Of a stretch of DNA of 26,523 nt, positions 7,850-16,181 are shown in pieces. Each line of letters opens with the position of its first letter. Position 1 is the first letter of the stretch. Source of the stretch: a virus. The notes under the pieces were generated by a model. It worked only from the letters and a program-made list of their open reading frames with translations, had not been told where the DNA came from and did no database searches. The translations under genes and the position numbers were made by a program. The stretch spans positions 1-26,523 of the IMG/VR virus record IMGVR_UViG_3300020160_003144. One strand, 5' to 3'.

Positions 7850-8968
7850 ATGTCAGCAATACCTGAACCAGAAAGAAGTAAAATCTATACACGAATCAAA
7901 CACCAATTAGGTGCACCATTACGTAGTGTAGAATTGGAAGATGAAATGATGGATTCTCTGATGGAATTATCAATTCAAGATTACGAACAATATGTTTTAG
8001 ATTGGTTAATTGAATCTCAATGGGTTAACTTAGTTAACCTGAATATGAGTGAAAAGTCTGTCGCAAATGCTCTTATAACAAGAACATTTAACTTAGAAGA
8101 CCAATACTCTTACGCATATTCGAAAATTGTGGGTTTACAAACTGTAGGACCTTGGACATTGAAAAAAGATTATTTTATCTTAAGTGGTGGTGTTCAAACA
8201 TACGAAATCCCCGCAGGTCGTGAGGTTAACGAACTTCTATGGTTTTCCAACCAACCATTTCAAAATTTAGCTATTATGGGTACGACCGACTTTGGTTTTG
8301 GTGGTTTAGGATTAGGTGCCAATCAGGCTGGATTTGCACAATTTGGCAATACAGGTTCGTACTTTATGTTAAGTGGTTTTGATTATTTAATTAGATATCA
8401 AGAAGCCAATATTCTTAATAGAATATTGGGAGGTTCCCTTACATATAGAATTACAGGGTTACCCGATGGAAAAAGATTAGTTCACCTTTATAATACCCCT
8501 GGTGGTAGATTTAATTGGAATTCCTATTCAAGTTATGAGGGGAATGCTGTTTGGTATTGGTATTACGATGTTGATGGAGACAGTAGAAAATCTTGTCTTA
8601 GAGATAATCCCGATGTTATTAAATTACCATCCGATGTTCCAATTGAGGAACTTTCTTGGGAAGACTTAAATACACCCGCACAACAATGGGTTCGTAGGTG
8701 GTTCACCGCCTATTGTAAAGAAACTTTAGCAAGGGTTAGAGGAAAGTATTCGGGTAATCTAAAAACACCCGATTCTGAACTAATTATGGACTATACATCG
8801 TTAGCAACAGAATCTAAAGATGAAAAATCTAAATTAGAAGAAGAATTGAAATTGCGTCTCGAAAGACTTCGTCCTGAAAAACAAATGGAAAAAGAAGCAA
8901 TCATCGCAGAAAATCTTAACAAACAAATGAAATACAGAGCAATGCCTCGTCAAATCTACGTAATTTAA
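7850..8968 (+). CDS. Neck / head-tail connector protein, probable T4 gp13-like
   Basis: This protein of 372 residues is probably one of the proteins that join the filled head to the tail. The N-terminus (KIYTRIKHQLGAPLRSVELE, then an acidic helix) has the plan of connector proteins: a short helical start, then 'LG.P...VEL'. The middle is Gly/Phe/Tyr-rich (GFGGLGLGANQAGF). The C-terminal 100 residues contain RVRGKYSGNL, a long charged helix (about 312-350, SKLEEELKLRLERLRPE) and a basic end. These are features I associate with gp13-type neck proteins of marine T4-like phages, where an 'R.RGKY' segment precedes 'EG..EK..L.EEL'. It sits on the opposite strand from the gp14- and gp15-like genes, unlike T4. 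The virion role is likely; the exact name is tentative. Confidence 0.55.
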   Translation: MSAIPEPERSKIYTRIKHQLGAPLRSVELEDEMMDSLMELSIQDYEQYVLDWLIESQWVNLVNLNMSEKSVANALITRTFNLEDQYSYAYSKIVGLQTVGPWTLKKDYFILSGGVQTYEIPAGREVNELLWFSNQPFQNLAIMGTTDFGFGGLGLGANQAGFAQFGNTGSYFMLSGFDYLIRYQEANILNRILGGSLTYRITGLPDGKRLVHLYNTPGGRFNWNSYSSYEGNAVWYWYYDVDGDSRKSCLRDNPDVIKLPSDVPIEELSWEDLNTPAQQWVRRWFTAYCKETLARVRGKYSGNLKTPDSELIMDYTSLATESKDEKSKLEEELKLRLERLRPEKQMEKEAIIAENLNKQMKYRAMPRQIYVI

Positions 8969-8972
8969 AAAT

Positions 8973-9308
8973 ATGGCAGTTTTAAAAAGTATACCATCAC
9001 AAAGAATAATTGGGGGTAAGGTTATCAATACCTCAGAATTATCTATAGTATCAGAGTCATTCTACGAAACACACGGTGAAGCCTGTATAATTGTAAGGGA
9101 AACACCTTTTTGTAAAATTAGACTTGATAGTTTATCCACAGACCACACAGTAATAAAAGCTTTAACTAAAGTTTTGATAATCCCTGATGTCGGAAAAATT
9201 GATGAAAATTACGACGAAATTGACTTAGGTTGGGGAGCTTGTGTAGAGTTTCGTTACGCGACTGGAAATTGGTATATTATATCATCTGACGGTCTTAAGA
9301 ATTCGTAA
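8973..9308 (+). CDS. Small probable virion protein, unknown function
   Basis: This protein of 111 residues is predicted to be mostly β-strand. It starts four bases after the neck-protein stop, so the two are co-transcribed. The C-terminal segment (WGACVEFRYATGNWYIISSD, then GLKNS) resembles the end of small β-barrel or fibre-type phage domains in which an aromatic 'VEF....NWYI.SS.G' closes the fold. No catalytic motif is visible. The leader (TTTAAAAATATG) has no Shine-Dalgarno. The last 14 bases overlap the convergent end of the HsdS-like gene. The assignment to the virion comes from position and composition. Confidence 0.6.
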   Translation: MAVLKSIPSQRIIGGKVINTSELSIVSESFYETHGEACIIVRETPFCKIRLDSLSTDHTVIKALTKVLIIPDVGKIDENYDEIDLGWGACVEFRYATGNWYIISSDGLKNS

Positions 9309-9582
9309 TAGAGATATTCTCTAAATCACGAATTTTAATATTCTTCAATCCAGTTGTTCCGTGAGATAACTCAGCAATCTTACCTTGGTTTGCAAGATAT
9401 TCAAACACATAGTAAAGATAGTCGGGTAAAACCAAATCAGGACGTGTAACAGTAACCCCAATATGTTCAGGAGAAAATTCACGAGTGGGTCTTCCAACAG
9501 TAGTTTCACCACCTTTACGGATTAACCAAAAATTGGCGTCGGGATTGTTAACACTAAAATCAACTATGTGTTTCAACTTCAT
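9295..9582 (-). CDS. Small protein resembling part of a type I restriction specificity subunit (HsdS-like)
   Basis: This protein of 95 residues starts at the ATG at 9580-9582 (MKLKHIVDFSV), which overlaps the end of the DNA polymerase gene by 23 bases. The same frame is open further upstream, but that part lies over polymerase codons and is unlikely to be used. The segment FWLIRKGGETTVGRP, then SPEHIGVTVTRPDLVLPDYL, YYVFEYLANQGKIAELSHGT and TGLKNIKIRDLENISI follows the conserved end of an HsdS target-recognition domain: 'P.YL.Y.l......i..l..GtT..nI....l..i.i'. In HsdS, two such units choose the methylation target. Here there is one half-unit and no HsdM or HsdR, so it may act as a DNA-binding or anti-restriction protein. 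The similarity is by eye; the function is unknown. Confidence 0.6.
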   Translation of the reverse strand: MKLKHIVDFSVNNPDANFWLIRKGGETTVGRPTREFSPEHIGVTVTRPDLVLPDYLYYVFEYLANQGKIAELSHGTTGLKNIKIRDLENISITNS

Positions 9583-12430
9583 AACTGTAAATATACTGCT
9601 CCCAACCTTCTTCCGCCAAATCATACATATACATTGGGTCAAGTCCTCTTCTTTTCCAATAGTCAATTTCTCCATCCGACATTTGCATAACCTCTTCCAA
9701 ATCGTCTTGGTCACCATTACCAAGTGGTAGACCGTTGATTAACTCACATTGAGTTCCTGTAAATAAACCCCTGTCTTCAGGTTTGTCAACTAACAGAGCA
9801 TTTCTTACATCTTCTTTAAAAACCACCATCAAAGGCTCAATTCGTTTATTAAATGTTGTAATTGCTCGAGGAACATTGTAAGGTCCGGTCATATTGGGAT
9901 TATTTTCCAAATCATCTGGTTCCAATATGTAACAATTTAATCTGATTATAGATTCTAAGTTGTCAGGGGGAAGTTGTCCAAAATGTTTCTCGTAATATTC
10001 TGAATCTTCGTTTCTCCAACCACTTTTTAGTTTACCAACTTTTTGTACATCTCCGTGGGATGCCTTTGCACCGTTATTGACATACATAATCAAATCACCC
10101 AAATTAACGTTCATCTTGTGTGTAATAGCCAATTCCATATGAGCTTGACGTGACATTAATGAACCCGCTTTTGTTTTCTGTGTACACCTTTTTTTATAAT
10201 CATCAAGTGTTTGTTTCACCTTAGCTTTTTGTGCAATTTTAGCTAATGGTATTTGTTGATTATAAATTATGTCTATGTATTGATAGTAATATTCAACAAA
10301 TTCTTTACCATTACCCTGTAATAATAATTTTATTCCTTTGTCAAGAAACTCCTCGATATAACCTGGTAATCTCTTTGATTTGATAGTGTTACCAACTAAT
10401 TTAATTTTACCCTTATCTGTAAGAAGCGCATAGTTTTTACGAGCAATATTGATACAGGATGGCCATATACCATCAGTGTCAAGTGCCATTTCTCCCCTCA
10501 TAAAGATATCATTGTATTCAGCAACATCGGCTTCGGCACCTTCATAAACTTTCCCCTCTTTAACTTTCCAATTCAATCCCTTACCGACATATCTGTGAGA
10601 ATTAATATCGTCAGGAGAAGAGAAGTTAACACCGTCAGTATCCATCACAAGTGGAATATAACCTCGAGTCATAAAGAACTTAATCATCTGACGTAGGTAT
10701 TGTCGACCTGTACAGGTAATTTGTTCACCCATATACATATCACCCCAAGCAAATACCTGAGGAGCCGACAATGCACCAAACATCGAGTTAATAAAGATTT
10801 TAATTGGTAACTGTTTGTTATTGTATGTTGCTGCTAAGTGGGGGTTTGTTTTTTCATTTTGTTCCGCCAACTGTTTGTACATAATACGAGTGTCACGGAA
10901 GTACTTCAACATTCCTTTCATCGCACCTGTCACATCACATTGAGGAAACACATCGTGAACTAACTGAATTGATGGATACAGAGATGAAAAGTCGAGTTTC
11001 AAAACATTCTTTGAATACCCAACCTTAAGAAGACGTGACAAACCACCAACAAAATCCGTCTTTGTTTGTTTAACAGGAATTGCAAGGTTGTGTTTATAAC
11101 TCCAAGCCAACATCAACATTTTCCACAAAGTCGCGGTCCCCATAGTGGACACTCTCTCATAGGTAGTAGGAATCATAGATGCAAGTAAAAATGATGCCTG
11201 ATTGAATTCTTTGTCAACCTTGAGAGTTTCTTCTAAGTCATCTTGTAGGTATCTTTCTACTAACTCGGCACCATTGGATAATATATAGGTGTCTGGAAAT
11301 TTTTTATCTAAATCAACAAAGTCTCCTTTTTTTCTATATTCACCATTTTTTAGGTTTAACCAATATTCTTTTTTTTCCTGATACATTTTACCTATTGAAT
11401 CGTGTCCAATATAAACTCGGTCTGGTTCTTTAACGTTTGTATATTCTGCAATGTATTTCAAACCCGCAGATTTGATTGATGAGTTGATTGCCTGTGCACG
11501 TCTTACAGCGTGAATAATATCAATAACGTTATAACCCCAAATTGAAGTTTGTATGAAGTCCTCAACTTCGTTCGCAAGTTTCAACATATTTTTCTTTTGG
11601 GTAATAGAATGTTCAGGGTGAAGTGATTTACAGACCTTTTTGATATTGATACCTAAAATTTTACATCTTTCGTGAATCCAATACCAGTCAAAGTTTGCCG
11701 AATTATATCCACCAATAATACTAGGTTTTAATTCATTAATCACATTAAAAAACTCGATAATACCCTTTTTTTCATCCTCTTCATTAATACATTCGATGAT
11801 TTTATTGTATCCTTTATTAGTACGAATTCCAATCATAAAGATTCGACCGTCCTTAGGTTCTAATGACGTTGTTTCTAAGTCATATACCAAACGGCTTACA
11901 TCGTCGTAATCCTCAAACCCCTTGAAAAGACGTTTTTGTTTCGCAATAAAGTATTGCTCAACGGGGGGTAAAATCATAATTTTATCTTTATATTTCTCAC
12001 CCCAAGGGTCTGCACCACCATCTCTGAAAAATTGAATGAGACTTCTATACCCTTTTAAACATTTGACCATAAAGGTCAACCCTTTTTCCATTCTTTCATC
12101 TCCGTGAGTATCTAATTTCTCAATCACAATACCGTGTTGGGACATAGCTTCCTTTTGATGGGTTTTGGAATTATTGTAAAAGTTTAAACCTTTTAGGTCA
12201 CCAACCCAACAAAAGGCTATGAATGAATCCTTTCGGATTTCTTTTCCCTTACCAGGAATTTCCTTAATTTTAAAGATGGAGTCTGAAGCGTAGTCAAATT
12301 CTACCGCAACAATAAATTCTTCAGGGTCATTACCTTCCAAGAATTCTTTGATTTCTTGTTGTTCAATCATACTATAAGTTTTACCGAGTAACACATTTTC
12401 TTCCACACCGTGTGGAGTTTGTCTTCTCAT
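9560..12430 (-). CDS. Family B DNA polymerase (T4 gp43-type) with 3'-5' proofreading exonuclease
   Basis: This is the replicative DNA polymerase, 956 residues from the first ATG (T4 gp43 has 898). Exonuclease motifs: Exo I YDLETTSLEP (about 183-192; D184, E186), Exo II GYNSANFDW (241-249), Exo III YLQDDLEETL (394-403). Polymerase motifs: A LDFSSLYPSIQ (479-489), B KIFINSMFGALSAP (544-557), C MDTDG (596-600), which holds the two catalytic aspartates. All catalytic residues are present, so it should be active. The start is uncertain: ATG 12430, GTG 12394 and ATG 12370 are in frame, and a 15-base palindrome lies between the first two. A TATTTAT element lies 41 bases upstream of the first. The HsdS-like gene overlaps its 3' end. 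Confidence 0.97.
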   Translation of the reverse strand: MRRQTPHGVEENVLLGKTYSMIEQQEIKEFLEGNDPEEFIVAVEFDYASDSIFKIKEIPGKGKEIRKDSFIAFCWVGDLKGLNFYNNSKTHQKEAMSQHGIVIEKLDTHGDERMEKGLTFMVKCLKGYRSLIQFFRDGGADPWGEKYKDKIMILPPVEQYFIAKQKRLFKGFEDYDDVSRLVYDLETTSLEPKDGRIFMIGIRTNKGYNKIIECINEEDEKKGIIEFFNVINELKPSIIGGYNSANFDWYWIHERCKILGINIKKVCKSLHPEHSITQKKNMLKLANEVEDFIQTSIWGYNVIDIIHAVRRAQAINSSIKSAGLKYIAEYTNVKEPDRVYIGHDSIGKMYQEKKEYWLNLKNGEYRKKGDFVDLDKKFPDTYILSNGAELVERYLQDDLEETLKVDKEFNQASFLLASMIPTTYERVSTMGTATLWKMLMLAWSYKHNLAIPVKQTKTDFVGGLSRLLKVGYSKNVLKLDFSSLYPSIQLVHDVFPQCDVTGAMKGMLKYFRDTRIMYKQLAEQNEKTNPHLAATYNNKQLPIKIFINSMFGALSAPQVFAWGDMYMGEQITCTGRQYLRQMIKFFMTRGYIPLVMDTDGVNFSSPDDINSHRYVGKGLNWKVKEGKVYEGAEADVAEYNDIFMRGEMALDTDGIWPSCINIARKNYALLTDKGKIKLVGNTIKSKRLPGYIEEFLDKGIKLLLQGNGKEFVEYYYQYIDIIYNQQIPLAKIAQKAKVKQTLDDYKKRCTQKTKAGSLMSRQAHMELAITHKMNVNLGDLIMYVNNGAKASHGDVQKVGKLKSGWRNEDSEYYEKHFGQLPPDNLESIIRLNCYILEPDDLENNPNMTGPYNVPRAITTFNKRIEPLMVVFKEDVRNALLVDKPEDRGLFTGTQCELINGLPLGNGDQDDLEEVMQMSDGEIDYWKRRGLDPMYMYDLAEEGWEQYIYSYEVETHS
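12402..12416. promoter_or_regulatory. 15-base palindrome at the start of the polymerase gene
   Basis: TCCACAC and GTGTGGA are perfect complements around one central base. In the sense strand it lies 14 bases after the first ATG, or eight bases upstream of an alternative GTG start at 12394. T4 polymerase represses its own translation by binding a hairpin at its ribosome binding site; a similar operator is possible here but unproven. Encoding a palindrome by chance cannot be excluded. Confidence 0.3.
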
Positions 12431-12471
12431 TCAATTACAAAGATAGAATGATAAACTCAATATGTCAAATA

Positions 12472-12481
12472 GTATAAATAA
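12472..12481 (-). promoter_or_regulatory. TATTTAT element upstream of DNA polymerase gene
   Basis: Sense reading is TTATTTATAC, 41 bases before the polymerase ATG, in the 77-base gap after the stop at 12508. It is the most distant member of the nine-site set and the weakest match. Confidence 0.3.
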
Positions 12482-12507
12482 TGTAAACTGTTTGCCCCGT
12501 TATAAAA

Positions 12508-12885
12508 TTAACAACAAGCAGTTTCAGAAATAAAACTGTCTTCTACATTTACATATAATTCTTCACGTATCGGGACAATCAAGTTACCGTCAGCATTTTT
12601 AATTAAAAATTGCCCTTGGTATCTTCCTGGAGTATTTGTGTCTCTAGCAGTAAATTTATAATAGATATAGTATTCTGTTGGTGCACCCGGTGTCAAAATT
12701 AAACTTACTATTGAGCAAGGAGCTGAAACAATTTTTGGAATACCTGTTTGTACATTTATCATAGAAAAATAAATTGTTGAAACCTCCAAAAGTTCCATCA
12801 GTTCCAAATAACCAGAACGACCATCCTTAACAACCTGCATTTTTAATACAGGTAACGTCGCATTTTTCCTAATAAAGAATTCCAT
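12508..12885 (-). CDS. Small probable virion protein, unknown function
   Basis: This protein of 125 residues, predicted β-rich, begins MEFFIRKNATLPVLKMQVV and ends with ETACC. The middle contains IYFSMINVQTGIPKIVSAPC and PGRYQGQFLIKNADGNLIVP. The layout, an opening 'I.k.atlPvl.m.v..dgr' strand then 'G.Y.g.F.i....G....PI.e.l.v.v', resembles the N-terminal β-sandwich of baseplate or receptor-binding proteins such as BppU, but the match is loose. It has its own TATTTAT hairpin directly before the ATG, so it is probably expressed like the structural genes even though it follows the glycosyltransferases. No catalytic motif is visible. Confidence 0.6.
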   Translation of the reverse strand: MEFFIRKNATLPVLKMQVVKDGRSGYLELMELLEVSTIYFSMINVQTGIPKIVSAPCSIVSLILTPGAPTEYYIYYKFTARDTNTPGRYQGQFLIKNADGNLIVPIREELYVNVEDSFISETACC

Positions 12886-12904
12886 ACATAGATAAATACT
12901 ATGT
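12886..12904 (-). promoter_or_regulatory. Start-site hairpin with TATTTAT loop
   Basis: In sense orientation, arms ACATAG and CTATGT (6 bp, perfect) flank the 7-base loop TATTTAT. The 3' arm ends at the base next to the ATG at 12885, and the 5' arm touches the stop codon of the upstream glycosyltransferase gene (12904-12906). The architecture matches the hairpin at 4446-4465 although the stem sequences differ, so the loop is the conserved part. Confidence 0.5.
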
Positions 12905-14580
12905 TATGACTCTTTTCTTAAATTAGCATCATAATGGTCAAACCTATTGTGTTCAGTTGGTGTTGCAAACAATAGTGCGGATTTTATATTTCCCTTTTTA
13001 CCTTCCTGATAAATGTAACTCATCCAAGTTTGTTCAAAAGGTCTCTCCCATTTAGTAGTTAGGAACATTTTTTCATTACCGTATTTTGTAACAACTTGAG
13101 GCCAATTACAATAGTATACTTCACCAATTCCAAATGATGTTCCTTCAAGAGTATGTACCCCGTTGAATTTGGTTCTCGGAGCATTAGGGTCAAGCCCTTG
13201 TACAGGTAAAGAATTTTTTTCTGGCCAAAATTCTTCTCTAACACTTTGTGGTACATTATACCAAGACCATTGAACTCCATTGTCACCAAAAAATTCTGAG
13301 TAATTCAATTTTAAAAAATCCAAAGAATAATTTTTAGTAATTCTCATAGATTTATCGTATAAGTTTTTAATCTTCCTAACAAATCCGTTTCTGCAAGAAA
13401 TATCTTCACCTACATAAAAAAACATATCATCCTCAAAAAACCAATAAAAATCAAAGGCGTGTTCTTTAGCGTGTTCAGCAATCCATTGTCTTCCTCCGCA
13501 AATCCCAAGGTTATCTTTTTTAATATGTTCAAATCCGTGTAGGGAACAAAGTTCAGAATATTTTTGGGTTGTGGTTAAATCAGATGAATTATCCAACAAA
13601 TATTTTTTTGGTTTTTCTAAAAAGTTTGAATCATATAGACTCATTGATTTTATTAAAGTTTCAAATTGATTTGGACTGTTAAATGTTATAACATAAAGTG
13701 CAGTGTTATTAACATCTAAATTTCTATATGAAACTTCACCCGCAATATTTTTTATTACACAAGTGTCATTTTTTGCATTTTCACAAAAAGTAGAAATTAA
13801 ACCATTTCCATCAATTTGGTGATAATCAAATAAGTCAGGGTGTCTATATAACATAATACTGAATAAAGACTCCTCAGTACCCATCAAATTATTGTTAAGG
13901 GTTTCACTTATTAAATTATAGTAAATTCCGTTAGCGTCCGATATCATACTTTTTAATCCCCCAAACAAACCACCTCTACAAACAAATTTTACATCTTGAC
14001 CAGCATAACTATTAATTCTTGGATATGTAAACCCGTGAATTTCAGTTTCAGCATCGTAAGGAAAAGCCACAAAACCGAACTTTGGAAATAGTTTATCAAA
14101 TTTATTTTGTATTTTATCGTGAGTAAAATAACCCCAATGTACAGTGTTGGTTATACCAGCATCAATCCAAAACATATGTGTTGAATCAAATTTGTCAAAA
14201 ATTCTAGCATCGTGAAGTAAAAACATTTTTGACATAACAAGGGGGTTGTACATATCCAATTTTGCTTGCGTTGATTCGGGTAACCAACCAGATTGACTGT
14301 ACCATTCGGGATTAGTTCTGATGTTTTGAATTTTATCATAAAATTCATTTTTAAACCAATCTTGATGTCTTGTTATAAATTGAGTGTTTTCATCATTTCT
14401 GTTTGGTTGAGAAAAAACAAAATCTTTTAATTCTTCATCACCAAAAATTATGAAATTACTTTCCGATTTTAAGAGTTCGGAAAATTTTTGTAAATAATGG
14501 TCGTACGAACGTGACCAACCTTCTGTTAATGCGTCCCGTCTAATATTCCAAAGACCAGTAACTAATGTTATTTTACTCAT
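12904..14580 (-). CDS. Two-domain glycosyltransferase: HtrL/YibB-like plus second GT-A domain
   Basis: This protein of 558 residues has two likely catalytic domains. Residues 1-265 look like the HtrL/YibB (WlaTC) family: SKITLVTGLWNIRRDAL at the start, NPLVMSKMFLLHDA (112-125), FWIDAG (137-142), GGLFGG (203-208) and TEESLFSIMLYRHPDLF (235-251). Residues about 294-550 look like a second GT-A fold: ALYVITFNSPNQFETLI, then LGICGGRQWIAEHA and a DXD-like FFEDD (381-385), the usual metal and nucleotide-sugar site. A bifunctional enzyme could add two sugars in turn. Its start overlaps the end of the preceding HtrL-like gene by eight bases, so the two are probably coupled in translation. Donor and acceptor are not readable from sequence. 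The neighbouring Thr-rich proteins or host surface glycans are candidate acceptors. Confidence 0.75.
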   Translation of the reverse strand: MSKITLVTGLWNIRRDALTEGWSRSYDHYLQKFSELLKSESNFIIFGDEELKDFVFSQPNRNDENTQFITRHQDWFKNEFYDKIQNIRTNPEWYSQSGWLPESTQAKLDMYNPLVMSKMFLLHDARIFDKFDSTHMFWIDAGITNTVHWGYFTHDKIQNKFDKLFPKFGFVAFPYDAETEIHGFTYPRINSYAGQDVKFVCRGGLFGGLKSMISDANGIYYNLISETLNNNLMGTEESLFSIMLYRHPDLFDYHQIDGNGLISTFCENAKNDTCVIKNIAGEVSYRNLDVNNTALYVITFNSPNQFETLIKSMSLYDSNFLEKPKKYLLDNSSDLTTTQKYSELCSLHGFEHIKKDNLGICGGRQWIAEHAKEHAFDFYWFFEDDMFFYVGEDISCRNGFVRKIKNLYDKSMRITKNYSLDFLKLNYSEFFGDNGVQWSWYNVPQSVREEFWPEKNSLPVQGLDPNAPRTKFNGVHTLEGTSFGIGEVYYCNWPQVVTKYGNEKMFLTTKWERPFEQTWMSYIYQEGKKGNIKSALLFATPTEHNRFDHYDANLRKES

Positions 14581-15454
14581 TTATATTGTTTAATTCTTCT
14601 AAAATTTTATAGAAACTTTTGTTTTGTTCAAAATAACTGTCGGGAGTTTCCTTTGGAGCGTTATCTCTGCACCACCAAGTTTCAAAATATTTGTGTTTAA
14701 AAAGTTCGGGATGATTGTAAAACATCAAGGTCATAAATAACTCTTCAGGAAAAGGTCTCTTATCAGTTTCGATAATCCTTTGAGAATAGTCTTCAAAAAG
14801 TGGTACTATTGTTTCCCACAACTGACGTTTACCACCAAACATTCCACCTATTACGTGTAACATTCTATCATAATTTGTATACCACTTTGGGTCAACTGTC
14901 TGTGACCAAAAATTTCTATCATTTTCTTTAGCAAAAACAACAAATTTGTTCTCTGAAAACTCACACAGATTTTTTAAAAATGTGTTATTAAATAAAGGAC
15001 TCTCATAAAACTGTCTCGGACCGTTAGGTTGTGAAAGATACTTGTTTGGTATTAACCCACTGTGAGAAAGACCTGCATCAATCCAAAAATAATAGTCGTA
15101 GGATTTATCTTCATCCCAAAACCAAGAAAATTTTTGATATTGTATTTCAAAACATCTATCACTTTTTTTAGCCTGTTCGTAGTCTTTGTATTGTTGTAGT
15201 AACGGTTGGTATTTTGTTTGTTTCAAATCGAATAAAACAAATTTTAACTTTGATTCAGAGATATTATTTTCTTCATAAAAATATTCTTTTAGTCTTACAA
15301 TTTCTGTTTCAGATGTATAACAAATGAAATCAGCATCAGTCATTTTTAAAAGTGATAGTAGTGAGTGCATATAATGACCAAATCTAGATGGTCTTCCACC
15401 CATTTCTGTACCCCATAGGTTACCATATATACAGGTAATAAATTTAATTTTCAT
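14573..15454 (-). CDS. HtrL/YibB-like glycosyltransferase
   Basis: This protein of 293 residues starts at the ATG at 15452-15454 (MKIKFITCIYGNLWGTEMGG). The frame is open further upstream, but that extension lies inside the GT25-like gene. FWIDAG, GGMFGG and PFPEELFMTLMFYNHPELF occur in the same order as in the first domain of the next protein, so the two are paralogous. Family members are bacterial proteins of the LPS and capsule type; few are characterised. It overlaps the upstream GT25-like gene by 11 bases and the downstream gene by eight, so it belongs to a tightly coupled set. The specific reaction is unknown. Confidence 0.7.
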   Translation of the reverse strand: MKIKFITCIYGNLWGTEMGGRPSRFGHYMHSLLSLLKMTDADFICYTSETEIVRLKEYFYEENNISESKLKFVLFDLKQTKYQPLLQQYKDYEQAKKSDRCFEIQYQKFSWFWDEDKSYDYYFWIDAGLSHSGLIPNKYLSQPNGPRQFYESPLFNNTFLKNLCEFSENKFVVFAKENDRNFWSQTVDPKWYTNYDRMLHVIGGMFGGKRQLWETIVPLFEDYSQRIIETDKRPFPEELFMTLMFYNHPELFKHKYFETWWCRDNAPKETPDSYFEQNKSFYKILEELNNINE

Positions 15455-16181
15455 ATATAAATTCCTTATGAATTCCTTGTTCTTTAAATTTTTTATTTTC
15501 ATTAATATTGAGAAACTCTGTGGGTATTTTTGTTCTCGAGTATAAATTCCAATTGTAAGTTTGTCCGTAAAAGTTATTACAAATTTGTTGTGACACATCT
15601 GACCAATCATTCCCTAATTGGGGGGCGATAGGTAGTATAGGACAATAACTTTGTTTTTTCTGATACACTTTTTGATATAGATAGTCATCAATAGCGTAAA
15701 ATCTCCAATTTTCATTTTCCTCAATTTTAATCACATCATCGTATGATGATTCGTGATATAAAATCATATTAGTTGCAAAAATTCCTCTATGTTCAGGACC
15801 TGCTGGTGGAAAATTAGAAATATCAATTAGTAGTGGACTATTTTCACTTCTATTGACAGGACGATTTAAAGTTGGCGCCAAATTGAATATTGCATATTCT
15901 AAATTTTTACATTCGTTTTCAATTTTGTTAAGAAGAGATTTTGCATAAGGCATAACTGTACAATCATCTTCAACAATCAAAACTTCTTTATAACCCCGTT
16001 CTTTTGCAATTTTTAAAATTGATGTATGAGAATACGTACAACCAACGTGACTATTTTTGTCAATTGCTTTGAACAACTCAAAATCCCAACCAAGATAGTC
16101 TAACTCCTTTTTTGTTGACTCTAATCTATCAGGTCTCCTTTCGAGATTGATAACAAACTTTGGTATATCTTTAAAAACCAT
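15444..16181 (-). CDS. GT25-like glycosyltransferase
   Basis: This protein of 245 residues has the marks of family GT25 (LPS β-galactosyltransferases and collagen galactosyltransferases): INLERRPDRLESTKKEL (about 11-27), GCTYSHTSILKIAKERGYKE (47-66) and VLIVEDDCTV (67-76), where EDD is the metal and donor site. The family usually transfers galactose from UDP-galactose. The start overlaps the last base of the GT60-like stop (TAATG), a sign of coupled translation. In eukaryotes GT25 enzymes modify hydroxylysine in collagen; in bacteria they modify lipooligosaccharide. Here it could extend a sugar laid down by the upstream enzyme, which is inference from gene order. Confidence 0.85.
   Translation of the reverse strand: MVFKDIPKFVINLERRPDRLESTKKELDYLGWDFELFKAIDKNSHVGCTYSHTSILKIAKERGYKEVLIVEDDCTVMPYAKSLLNKIENECKNLEYAIFNLAPTLNRPVNRSENSPLLIDISNFPPAGPEHRGIFATNMILYHESSYDDVIKIEENENWRFYAIDDYLYQKVYQKKQSYCPILPIAPQLGNDWSDVSQQICNNFYGQTYNWNLYSRTKIPTEFLNINENKKFKEQGIHKEFIYEN

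Noticed and set aside
9583-9723. Upstream extension of the HsdS-like frame
   Set aside because: It lies wholly over conserved polymerase codons, its residues look random, and the HsdS-like pattern begins only after the ATG at 9582.
15455-15610. Upstream extension of the second HtrL-like frame
   Set aside because: It overlaps the GT25-like coding sequence and adds residues unlike the family; the ATG at 15454 gives the normal start MKIKFITCIYG.
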